A stretch of 64,000 nt of DNA, from the NCBI GenBank assembly GCA_026260175.1, contig JAKCWW010001754.1, positions 1-64,000 on the forward strand, given 5' to 3'. Source of the stretch: Reticulitermes lucifugus. Lineage: Eukaryota; Arthropoda; Insecta; Blattodea; Rhinotermitidae. Every line of letters starts with the position of its first letter. Positions within the stretch are counted from its first letter, which is position 1. Below, piece after piece: positions 1 to 13,100 of this stretch. The position numbers and the translations under genes are program-made. The notes under the pieces were generated by a model that saw only the letters and a program-made list of their open reading frames with translations, ran no database searches and was not told the origin of the DNA.

Positions 1-1155
1 CTAACTTTTTTCGTTTAAGAAGTCGCCAAAAACTGGGTGCGGATTAGATTCGGATGCGGATTACATTCGAGAATATACGGTATTAAAATATATTAAAAAT
101 GTTACTGCAGTATTTCTATTAAACAATTGCTAAGACTTCTTCTTTATATATGTCTCAATAATATGAAGTAATATGGGAGCCTCCAAGGGGTGATAAATTG
201 ATTGGTGATTTTGGAGATGATAATCACAGTCGCTTTATCTTTCTTTTATTTCTTTCCTTTTTCCTTTTCTTTAGGCTGTTCCTTATCATACTATAGGCTG
301 TTAAGTAAAAAACATGCAAAAGGATGTATCCCTCCCGTGTGTAGTGGAGTCCTTCATCGCTATGAATAAGTAAAACCTGATCTCCCACCCTGAGGGAGAA
401 ACACTGATTCAAGATGTTTGAGAACATAGTGTGAAGGAAATAATTGGAACTATGAAAGAGGAAGTGACAGGACAATGGGGGAGGAAAAAAACATAATTTG
501 TGTTCATCACCAAATATTATTAGGGTGGTCACATGAAGGAGAATTAGATGGGCAAGACATCTGATATGTCCACAGAAGATGAAAAGTGTATACAAAGTTT
601 GGTCAGACAGGGCTAAAGACATCTTGCATTACTTCTTAAGTATTTTCTAATAACATCATATATTTATTTACTATGAGGCTACACACAAGTAGGATTTGTT
701 AGATGTTAATTTTGAAATGCTTTTTGACATTTAAAAGCAAGATTCTTAATAAAGGAAAAAAGGTTTCATAGCCAGTACAGTTTCTGGCTTTCAAATTAAC
801 ACAGAATTACAGTATTGAATACTTCAATTAACATTCAATAAGGGCCAAAACATACAGCAAAAGGTATCTTTGCATGTGTTCATAAAAAGGATGAACATTC
901 TGACTGACTGGGCTTCAGTGTAATTTGGTGTTGGAGGTCTTCATTGTAATCTTTCAAAAGATTAAATCTTTTCCCACACTGGATTATTTGCACCACAATT
1001 CCACACAAATTTCCATGCTTCAAGGGGAAGAGTGGGGATGGCAAACAGAACAGGTAGTTCACTTTTTCCAGTGCTGCTTTCAATAGACAACAATTATCAG
1101 GGTTTACTACAGATACAATTTCTTCTACTGTGGGACTAATGGTGATGTATCATAC
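1..1155. other. Vps15 intron, left edge of window
   Basis: This lies downstream (minus sense) of the last Vps15 exon seen here. I searched both strands for the first WD40 exon, which should encode a peptide like LFATGSxDGxIRIW, and did not find it. The sequence is AT-rich and non-coding. A short imperfect tandem of gcggatta-attcg occurs at about 40-70. Nothing else is recognised. Confidence 0.6.
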
Positions 1156-4100
1156 TTGCTGATAGCACCCCTGTGTTCATGCAAGTGAGCCACTAATGAG
1201 CCCCGTAGCCTCCAGCTGGGTGGTGGCAGTGGTGGTCTCCATGCTACCTGGTCTGCCCAATCTCTGCTCCTTACTGCCACAGTGTGTAGCTCCTGTTTCC
1301 GGTAAGCCAGCTGCCGTAGTTCCAACCGGCATGGTGCACATCGATCTGAATACAAAACATCACTGTCCAATTCCAAAGAATATTTAAATAACTTATAAAG
1401 AAAATTACCCTCTGCTAAATAAAAGAAATACCAGGCAATTCTAGATGTCACAGAAACACAGTAATACTGCATGATGGGGTCATTTATTTAGTGTTTACCA
1501 GATATCAACAAGGTGATTTACTAAGTGTGTTTATGAGCAATGGATCACTCTTCTAATTAATGGAATCTACTAAAATTTTCAGTTTCACTTGGGACTTCGT
1601 TGCTGCAATACATATAGCTTACAATTTCATTACAACTTTCAAACTGTGAGTTAAACGTCCACAAATTAAAATTTGGTATTAAAAACATGTACTGAATCGC
1701 ATTATATAGGCTTTTTACAAAAGAATTAAACATTTTTAGAAATGTGTATTTTGGAATGACTGTTAGAAATTACAATGATATATATCTTGTTTGATAGAGG
1801 AACTGTGAAAGTTTGTGTGGTAATTTAAAGAGACTCGATGTGTGCCCCTTTTGTCACGTGTCAAACATCAATTCTGTAGTCCATCTCTTGCCGCACTCAT
1901 TCAAGCATGTCTGCTGTAACAGACACAGCTGCCTCTGAAATGTGGTTGTAATTCGTCGAGGTTTCTTGGCAAAGGTGGCACATACACTAAATCCTTAATG
2001 TGTCCCCATAAAAAGAAATTACATGGTGTTAGATCCAAGGATCTTGGGGGCCACTTCATTAAAGGAGAGTCCGCCTGTCTGGCTCGACCAATCCAGAGGT
2101 TTGGCAGATGCTCACTTAGGTGTGCATATCCGGCTGTATAAAAATGGGAGGTGCCCCATCTTGCTGGAAGAAACTTTTCACAGTTCCTCTATCAGACAAG
2201 GTATATATCACTGTAATTTCTAACAGTCATTCTAAAATATACATTTCTGAAAGTGTTTACTTCTTTTGTGAAACCCTGCATATTCTCAAACATTTAGAAT
2301 TTTTACATTACATTCTTGTGCCATTATTTTCTGTTGTTTGGCATTTTATTTCTTCTTTTTTGTTAAACGTATGTTCTGTTATTTGATTTTATGTGACTAA
2401 TACATAATTAGTAAGGCACCTAATGAAGGGTGGCAAATATGAAAATATGTGTAACTTTGGCTTCTGGGATTTAGCTGTGTCATGCATGAAGCTATTCCAC
2501 TTCAGGGCACACCAGGACAGCTTCAACACACAAAGCTACTAAACCTTGAAAGCCAAAGAAATTTGCAGGACTTACATTGAATATAGGAATGTTCATGTAA
2601 ACTTGTATGATCAGTGTCTATGCTGTGCTGTGGTGAAGGCTGAACATCAAATGCTGCACTACTGCCACTTGGAGGGGACCTAAAGCATATTACAACAAAA
2701 TAATAATAACAAAAACAAAGGCAATGACAAAGTAAAGAGTAGTGTGCAAGTAAAACAGTAGACTAGTGACTATATTCATTAACTAGAAAATAAATTATAC
2801 CTTACCGGTAGTAAAAAAAAACCAGAACATTTTGAGCTTTCATAAACACAATTAGTATTCTGGAGAGTCAATAATGCATTTTCAAAATATTTTACTGCAG
2901 CAGGGCAGGGGGTAAAGTACTGACTTACACAGTGCCATTGTCAGAGAGTCGATGCTGAGTATGTGACTCTGCAGTACCGCCAAACATGTGCTGCCATTCC
3001 TCGTTCATTGTTGTAAGGTGAGAATCACTAGCTGTCATTGAACGCCTTGATCTCTGAACTTTCCTGTAATATGACATGCAAGTTTCTGACTTGAAGTCTA
3101 AAGCTGGCTATATTTTGTGCTTTTTGCATTATTAAAAGACAAACTATAAACACAATTAAATGTCCATACAGTAATACACAACAAAAATTGTCTAAAGCAG
3201 CAGAAATTTCATCTGGACTTACACCATTCAACATTAGATTTCTGTCTCCGGGCCAATTATCACAGTACTTAACTTCCACTATTAGGATTTTCCACATCTT
3301 GGTGCTCAGATGCACAGTACATCACATAATATAGAGTGGATATATAATGCAAGAATGCAGGCTTCAAAACTGTGATTTTCTTTCTTGTAAAAAACATTAT
3401 AGGAAATGGAAAACTTAAGTACAAAATCAAAAAAACACAAATGGTGGCAACTGATAAAAAATTAAACATTGTTTTAACATCATTTTAAATGTCATGTTCA
3501 TACCATAGATGTTTTATACAATTGGCAAAATTAATAAAAAAAGAGGCAATAATAAAAACAAAAGGAATAAGATCTTTGTATGACAGGGGTACAAATACAG
3601 TGAAGTGGTTTTATCATGCCATGAAGAAACACAGATTACTACAACTAAAATTGGTGAAGAGGGTGAGTGTGGGAGATGAGTGAAGAGAAGAAGGGGATGG
3701 GTATGATACAATTCTGTCACTTTTACCTGGCTTGAATTAAGGCTGCCATGTTGTCTGGTTTAGTGACAGGCTGTAATGGGATGGAGTGGCAGCGTACTGG
3801 GAATTTCAAACTGAGCAAGTCAATCTGAAACACATGTAAAGGCTTTTGGAAGTTTTATTTTTCCCTTTACTTATCTCCTTCTAGCTCCTCAGAGTTCCAA
3901 CTTGTACAAGATTGTTCTGTTTGTCTGATGACACTGGCTGTGTGTGCAATATCGGCCTCTACTTCTATGGACTCATGTTTCTGATTCTATGTCCCACTAT
4001 AATTGTGTTTAACCCTTTTAGCACTAGCCCTCCAGAGTCTAATTATATGAGAAATGCGAGCCCTTTTATGAAAACTGTAAACCTTAAAGGAAACTGTTCT

Positions 4101-7100
4101 ACTCACCACAAATAATGGTAAAGTCCTGGATTTTTTCTTTTACTTCACAAATACTTGTACTTGTAGTTTGGATTTGTTTGTGTAACACATGGTTCTCCAA
4201 AAATACTATTTTTTAAAAAGGAGAAGGAAACAAAAACTCAATTTTAAGTAGTTTTTTTATACTTAATTTTTCTACATTCTTCTGCTACATGTTTTTGGTT
4301 GTAGAGTAAACAATGAACATTACTGCAAGCTTTATGCACTTTCACAGGTTGAGTTTCATGCATGATTTTGTAAGAACAACACTATTCACGTCATGTTACT
4401 TAGTACACTAATGCTCTGCAAAGCACACACCCTTGGTGGAAGCATTCTCTGTGAAGACCCTTCTCACACTTGATACACACTGTTCTGGATCTCCACCTTT
4501 TAACTGGTCTGTGTTTTGTTCTTGTACTCCACACACAGAAATCCTTCTCCTTCTTAGCAGGCACTTCTCTGAGGTGATATGAATAAGTTTCATTTTTTGT
4601 GCCTGATAATCCAGCTGCACTATTCTCTTGTAGGCATTCTTCACCCACTGCATCAACAATTTTTATTGTATGGTCTAATCTAAACATTGGTTTACATCTA
4701 GCATATATGTTTTCTTTGTAAATGACATAAATAACCAGAACCATTTTCAAAAATGATGAAACAAATTCCACCCTCCCCCCATTTTTTTTCTGTTCACCTT
4801 TTGTCAAGACATGAGTACAGTACAGCATCTGATGTGTCAATTTCCCTCATAAAATCACTGTAGCTCTGTACAATGGAGGGCTCTGCTACATTTTTTGTTG
4901 ATGACTCACACAAGTATGTTGAGAACCTTCTGCCTGGCTGTGAGAGGGAAGGAAAAGCACAGGAAGATGTGACTTTTTTCATGAAAGGCAACAGCAAGAA
5001 CTGGACCTTTGCAAAAACATATTTTCTTTACCAACTTCAAACTTCCAGCAAGAAGCCTGGGGAAGAAATTTCCTGCTTCTTCCGATAATGTGTATCACAA
5101 ATGTACCTAATCTGTGTAAGTCTTTGGCAAGCAGGATTGTCATAAAAAATGTCCATGAAAATATGATAGCCCTTCCAAATGTAATTTCCTGTTTTCACTA
5201 ACTTCATTACAATTGTGTGGGCTGAACCATATTTCTGAATGGCATTCTTAACTTTTGTATATCCTGATCTCTGCTACACAAAAAATTCTAAGCAGTAATT
5301 TCACACTGAATCACACAGCATCTACAGTGACGGTGGTTGTTGGGTAATACTGCAGTGACTGTGTGCGATTCTTTGTGCCTACTAGTCTCTCATCCACAAT
5401 GACCTGTCTATGTGGTGTGTAATGATGCCTCAAAATCCTGCTGGCATGTTCTGCAAGTGGCTGGAATTTTGCACAAGGGCCATAACCAGGTTCACAAGGA
5501 GCAGCAAGATTCTTATTGTCTACTATGTGAAAAGCTGTCAGGATTAGTTGGATATGGTCTCTGGGAAACATGTTATGAAACCAGAGGCAAAACCATGATG
5601 GGGTAGTGTACTGACAACAAATTTTCCTGGCATGTCTTGAAAGAATGAGAAAGACTACAACACTATCTTCCATTATAATAACCAAGACCAGGCCAAGCTT
5701 TATGTACATATCTGCAAAGACAAGCTGAATGATATACTACTGAGTTAGCTATTCTCGACTAATTTACAATGCACAATGTACATGGCAGTTAGACATCATT
5801 AACAATTACTTTCTGATACAATTAAGTACTTAGGAAGAATTAATTATGACTGGAAGAGAATAGCTCAAAATTAAAAATGAATTACTTAATTAACAAAAGA
5901 AACTAAATGTCAAGTCTCTATACCTTGCCATTTGACATTCCATTTGTAAACTTATTTGTATCTGAACCAATTCGATGACGCCATATTCTTTTAAGGTGCC
6001 GGGACATGGAAAGCAACTGGTCTTCCACTATATCTGTCATGCCCTCAGAACTGAGACGACGAAACAGCTGCAACACAACAAGATACACGTGTCTTCATTG
6101 TAACAAACTGTTAACTTAATACGTCTCTGGAGCTGCACACGATAACTACATGCAAAGCATAGACAGTTGCCATGACCCAGCTGCTGAGAAACTGAAAGAT
6201 GCTAGGCTGAAAATTCCCTTCTCTCTTCATTATAAGAATGTATATGTTTGTGTATCAGTTATCTTGATTTTGTGTACCCTGAGTTCCTAAAATGAACCTG
6301 TTTCTGGCATAACTTTCTTTGTGTTCCAGTAAAGTTAATGAGGCAAAACATAACTTCTGTTATGCTTCTACTAAAATAATATATCTAATGAGGAATTTGG
6401 CACAAATATTTAAGCATAAAATGGGGATTTCACTGTAACTCCATGGTAAATTTTCCATGAGCAAACAATCATCTTACATATATTCAAGAAATTCTACACT
6501 TTTCAGAAAGATGAAGGTTCATCATTTTCATCTGAAAGTCAAAACAGGACCAATTTTTGGACAGAAATTTCAATTCATATGCTCATGATCCATTTTAATA
6601 CAACCCTTCAACTTCAGCAACCCTTTAACTTCAGCCTTAGGTTCCACATGGCCTCTTGTCATTAAGTTTTATGCTTTTCTTTCTTCCATATCTGCTATAT
6701 GTATTTGGCATATCTAAATCACTCTGATTTAAGTACATTATGAAGAATGAAACTGCACTGAAATCACCACATAGTTTCCTGTGGAGAACAAAAAATGTGA
6801 ATTCTAACTGAGGAAAATTTAAACTTGGTAAGTTTTAAGAGGTATAACTGGACTTGGAACACTGCTTTCTCTCTGATATAACTGATGATGTGCTGCTAAA
6901 ATTGTAAGTACCAGTCCATACAATGAACTGAATTGAATTGAATTGTCACTTACAAATTATCTATTAGACTGCTTTTCAAAATGGAAAAGGAGCTTATAAT
7001 TTCTATATGTGTGTGCATGTATGTACACATGTATATGTGCGTGCATGTACATGTGTACATTGTTCCTACCTTAACCCACTTATGGCAGTTTATACCCACG

Positions 7101-10100
7101 GCAGGTAATGTGGTCCAAACTTAGCAGCAACGTGTCTTGCCCGTACATTTTCAGTTGTATTCAGCATTTTGTTTCTACTTGTCAATCACAGATGACAGAG
7201 ATGTAGGTTGTCTGTATCAATCAACTAGCTTCATGCAACTATTTACTATGGCTATGTCACTTCTTTGTGCTTCTATCCTTCCATATCCCAAGAAAATGAC
7301 AAGTCACAAAGCCATACTACAAAATTAAATGGACAACTCATGCAAATCAGCAGGCAATTTAAATGCCCATGCAAGGGGGTTAATGAGTCGAGGAGTGTTG
7401 AATTCTTTGGCACAAGTCCATCAAACCAGCGCAAACTGTCTCTAGCACAAACCTGGATATAACTGCCACAACAATACTGTAACACATTTACATAAACTTA
7501 AACACTTCATACCTAAGCACAGAATAACACAGAACAGTGATTCAGATTTCTTTTATTCTTGGTTCCAATCAGTCAAACAATCAAGTTTCATTGTACTTGG
7601 TGACAAACATCTGATTCCAAACACAACTCACATTTTTTACTGCTGGTTGTAGCTCAGTATTCTGAGGTACATGCCCTGCCTTGACTAATCCACGAGCTCG
7701 ATGACGTTCCTCCAGTGTTTCTAGAAGTAAGTCAATACTTGCACATCGTATTATGCTGTCAAATACCACTCGAGGAATTGGCTGGGCAAGAGCACTGAGA
7801 AGTAACTCCTGTAATATCAAATTGAAAAGGAAAGTGTTGCTATACTTTGACATCTGCAAGGGATGAAACATGGCTTTTACATTAATCTAAATATAAACAC
7901 AATATTCCTTAATTGCTCACAACTGCTCAACTGTAGAAAGCCCACTGGCAACCATATCTACCACCAGCTGTAACATTTAAGATCTTGTATTTTGACCACA
8001 CAGTGAATTTGTATTTCTTGTAATAAACAGTGTTTATTTCCCTAAACAGCATTAAATGGTTGGTCTGTGTAGTGGAGACAGAATGTGTTTTCTGTAAGGG
8101 GGGAAATGAACTGTGATATAAAATTTAGATGACTGTCCCATTTCAAAGGGTAAATTGCATGTTATTTACGTTATTTATAAAAATGATAGCACTGGAAGGG
8201 GGTAAACAATTATTTTTGAACTTTAAATTCAACCTAAGTCAAATACATTCATGTTAAGTTTAGAGAGTTTGAAATGTAAACAATTCACACAGCCCTGCCA
8301 TCTATATTCCAGCAATATAATGGCTTATACACTTTCACACCATGTTGTCTGTAAATAATAATATATGCACACTAATCATGAATCTATCAATTCTGAATGT
8401 AATAATTCCATGGTGGAGTTTTACAATTAATGTGACACTTAACAGCACAAGACATGGCGCTGTTACTATTGATGACTGAACTATGTAGTTAACCTTCAAA
8501 ATGCCATGTTTGCAGTATTTTGATGAAATCTGCTGTCAGTACAATTAGCCTGGTGGCTTTGCACTAATATATATCCACAACAGGTGGCAATCAGTGACAT
8601 AAAGTGACACGAAAAAGAAACCCCAAGCTTCTCATTGGTAGTTATATTTCTTTGGTCGGTTAGCTTCTGGGACAAATAAGACATTCAAAAACTGCGCCCA
8701 GGTTGGTATGGCTTGACAGTCTTCAGGAGGAACATGGCACCAAGAGGGTTGAAGAATGTTTACCTGAGGGCGATATCATCCACATTAAAAGATGTAGTGG
8801 GCAGTAATTAACCATTTAAAGCCCAATGGTTACTTTATCTGCCACCATTAATGTGCAAAGTTCTGTTTCTGCCCACAGAGGACATTTACTTGTTTGGTAT
8901 GGATCTCAGATACAAAGGGTACCAGGTCGCTTTCCTGGGTGGGGGTTGGGGGCATGACACTGACCACCCACCCCCTTCTAGCAAGAGGGTCAAGTATGGG
9001 TAGGGCTATACCCATACCTCCCCTATGTGCATGCTGGGCAGATAATGGGACAGCTTTACCTTTACCTTTGTGCATCTCAGAACAAACAGCGATTTTTTCC
9101 CCTACACACCATTAACTGACTGGTTTCCATAACTGAGATGGAGTGTGCTTACTGCATGGTACAAACTGAATCCTTGAATAATTCAAGCTTATCTTAGCTC
9201 TTTAAAAGGCTAAACAAAAGTTGTACAAATATTGATCATTGTATAAAATCACTTACATTAATGTATCAGTCTATAAGTAGTAGCCTTACTGGAAGGCATG
9301 ATCCTTTGAAACACCATAATAAAAATCCACATAATGAAAACACATTTCCTATATGTTTGCACAACTGTTTCCTCAAAAAGAAACTAATATTTCTTCAAGA
9401 GATAAAAATTATGCTTGATTCTTGTACTCACCTCCCTGCCAACCTGAATCACCTGATGTCGCAGGTATGGCTGTATTGCCACCATCACCTTGCACTGCAC
9501 ATCCACTAGATCCAGCACTCGTGCCATTGAGCTCAGAAAGCCAACCACAGCCTGCGTACAAACATGTGTTAGTCTTCATGTGTTGGGACCCACACTACGT
9601 TACCTCCAAATAACCACCTCATGATCAACATCAGCATAATGACACAGGTTATGATTCAAACAATGGATTATATCATGTTCAGTACAACGACAGGAAGGAT
9701 CCAACATTATCAGAGTCAACAAATTTTCAACAAAGCAAATTCTTGAGCAACATAAACAATCGAAACAAATACACATAAAAGTCCAAGTTCTATAGGCCTT
9801 TAAACACAAGTCATAAGTTTGTCGTTTTTAGGTACAACTTTCAAGTAAGAATATACCATCAAGGAAATGTAATATGAATTTAGATGATTTTTTGGCATTT
9901 GAAAGATGGAGATGGTGCAAAATAATGGGGAAAGGTTTGGGGAATGCTGGACTCTACCAAATCAGGTTATTTAAACTTGAAGATTCAAGTCTTCCAGGAA
10001 GTGGTACTGCATTCATTCAGCATGTAATTCCCAACATTTTGAAGGATCATAATGCCTTAATCTGTATTTATATTATATTTTTTTTCAGCTCAATAAAGTA

Positions 10101-13100
10101 TTTGTTGAGAAGTCACAGCCAGTTATTTTTAAAAGCAAAAACACCATAGCTTCAAGCTACTCAGTGTACCTGTCGTATCCACAAGTTTGGATGAATTAGG
10201 TAGCATGCCACATCATTCAGAAGATCATATAAACTTGACTTCTGCAGGAGACCAGAACTAGCAAGAGATGTCATGGCTTCTATCGCTTTCACAACCACGA
10301 ACTCCTCTGGATCTGTAAGACCCTGAAACACCAACCGTGCACTGAACACTTCATTATTACAAATCAAATTCAAGTACATCACACAATCCCATCAAGTAAC
10401 ATGGAAACTTTGTCACCAACATGTGCGCACATGAATACTGATGTGTGTTTATGATATACACGTTCCCTCCATATCATTATTTTAAGTTTGTTATAGTTCA
10501 ATGTAGTGACATTTCCCGAGTTATAAACTCTGTATCAGCATGGTCTTGCTGGGTTTTAGTTGTGCAAAATGCAATTAATAAATGTAACAAAGACTTAACA
10601 TATACAGACAGATACTACATGTGAAGTGTCATTACCTGCTGCAGCAGTGGTGTTAGTATGGGTGATGCGTGCCAACCCACATACGCTGTTACTCCAATGA
10701 TACACTTGAAGAATGAGGCTCGCAGCTGTTTGTCTTCCTTATCATTAAGGAATGTGATCATGTGGGATAACAACACATCATTAGCTGAAAACAAGCACAG
10801 AACATTGAACAGACTGTACAGCTCTTATGGTTATTGTGCTGTAGAAGAACAGACCATTAAATTATGACTGTCCTGTATGTAATATATACCATATCACACG
10901 TGTTTTCATGACAATTTCATATTGGCTTAAATAGGGCCTACACAAATTGGAATGAGGCATTTAAAAAAGCACCAAACACATTTTTTAAAATATGGGACTG
11001 AGCAATGCAGAGTGGATGGTACCATCAGTCAATATGCAGCAACAGTGTCTATTCTACAGTGTGCAGTCCCAAGATTAAAAAAAAAGTCCTGTACTTGTTT
11101 ACACTTTCTCAGTTTACTGATTCTATAAAAGTGCCTTAAAATCAGTAAATAAGTATGTATGAAAGGAAGTATGTTCCATTATTTCCTTCTGGAATTATTA
11201 TATGTAATATTTAAAAAAATTCTTATTTACTGCATTTGTAATTAATGGAAATTAGTTTACACTATTAGAAAATATGCAGAATGATATTAATATTTGTTTC
11301 AGTTTTAATAATTATTTTGTCAGACAACAATAGTCATTGTGCAGCATTGACATATGCACAAATGTGATACAGGAGACAATACACACACCTTTCTGCTTTC
11401 CAAAGAACACACAGAGCTCTGTAATTCCATTTTCCATAAGTGTCTGTTTCACCAAGTTGCAAGGATCAGTGAGGAGCATAGCAACTGCATGCTGTATCAT
11501 CTCATGCAGTGTCTGCAATTCTGACTCATAACTTGGGGGAGCCCCTCCTCCATTATCTGCAACTTGCATCTTTGGGTGGCACTGGTCCAGATATCGCATT
11601 GCTGTCTTGGCCAATCTGGCAATGTTCCCTGCATATGCTGCCCGGACAACTACTGCCTCATCTCTTGTTGGCACCTGAATCACGTGAAATGTACGTAATG
11701 GATACTGACTGTTATTCCACAAAGCAATGGCTACTAAGATATTGGCATTAACTGCTTTTAATTCTACAGAAACCCTATGCAGATGTTATCAGTCACCTGC
11801 CTCACTGACCTGATTTTAATTACTTTTAACAGTGAAGGTTCTTAAACAAGATTCAATCATTCATTCAATTCACAGCTTTACAGTATCTTACTTATAAAAA
11901 ACTGTAATTATACCAATTCTTTTGTGTGGATAAGAAACTTGGGAAAATAGGTTGTAGTAAGAAATAAAATTAAAGGGTGCCTGAAGCACACTACTGACAG
12001 AATCTTTGGACTTAAGAGAAACAAACCAACCACAAAAAGAAAGTATATATAATGACAAGCTTCACGGTTTGTATTCTTCACTTGGTGATAAAAAATGCAA
12101 CAGAGATGGGCAGATAGTAGCACATGCAAAGAAGGTAAGACATGCACACAGAACTGTGGTTGTAAACTCCAAGATTAAGAGACCATAAGGAGGATAAAAT
12201 GAAAGTTTCTTAGGACAATATGTCTGTTCGTTATTTAGTTTATTTAACAATGCTTTCACAGCCAAATATGTTATACAGCGTCAGATAGGAATACAGTAAT
12301 AAATGACTAAATCAGGAAAATGTGAAAAAATCTGATGATGTCCGGTTTTAACTTTTAAGGGCCTGGTGTCCCATATGTGGAATGTGCATATAGCAGGACC
12401 CCAAACAACATATTTTATCTATATAGACAACAAGGATACTTAATGCATTTTTAAAACATGTTACACAATCTGCTTTTTTTTTTTTTTTTAAATGCTGTGT
12501 ATTTCATAATTTTATCTTTTTTTGGTTCATATAATATTCAAATTTAACATTAAGGGTGTGCTAAAACTTAAATGTCCACTCCCGACCTTTAAAGGTTAAG
12601 GCACCATCTTGGTTTGCTAAAATTATATCTTGTGATGTGGGACATTATCACTGTCCTGCAGCAAAAGATAAAACCCTCAACTATACACATCAGATACCAC
12701 TCACTGATATAAGACCAGGTAACACATATTCAGGAAAAATGTTGGCATCACTGCATGGCACAGACTTCACAAGTTCCAAACAACTGGTGACTGTATGTAT
12801 TGCTCTCACACGAACATGGGGGACTGGATCATGAACCATGTAAATCTGGAACAAACAAGCCTTGTATGAAATGAGACTAAAAATATAAATCCAGTGTAAT
12901 GTCTTAATGGACATGTGAACAAATGTACCATCAATCACAACTATATTTTCAGACAATATTTTTTATTGTCCAAGGCATGCCACACATTTCAGCCTATATA
13001 TAAAGCCTTCAACAGGTACAGGCATAAAAATATAAGAGAAAATAAGCACTTATATATAACACATTACTAATTAAAAAGATGACAGAGATCTCAATCTTAC

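Noticed and set aside
9874-10149. Plus-strand 91-codon frame in a Vps15 intron
   Set aside because: No homology recognised, and its 3' part runs through a T-rich, acceptor-like tract. Likely chance.
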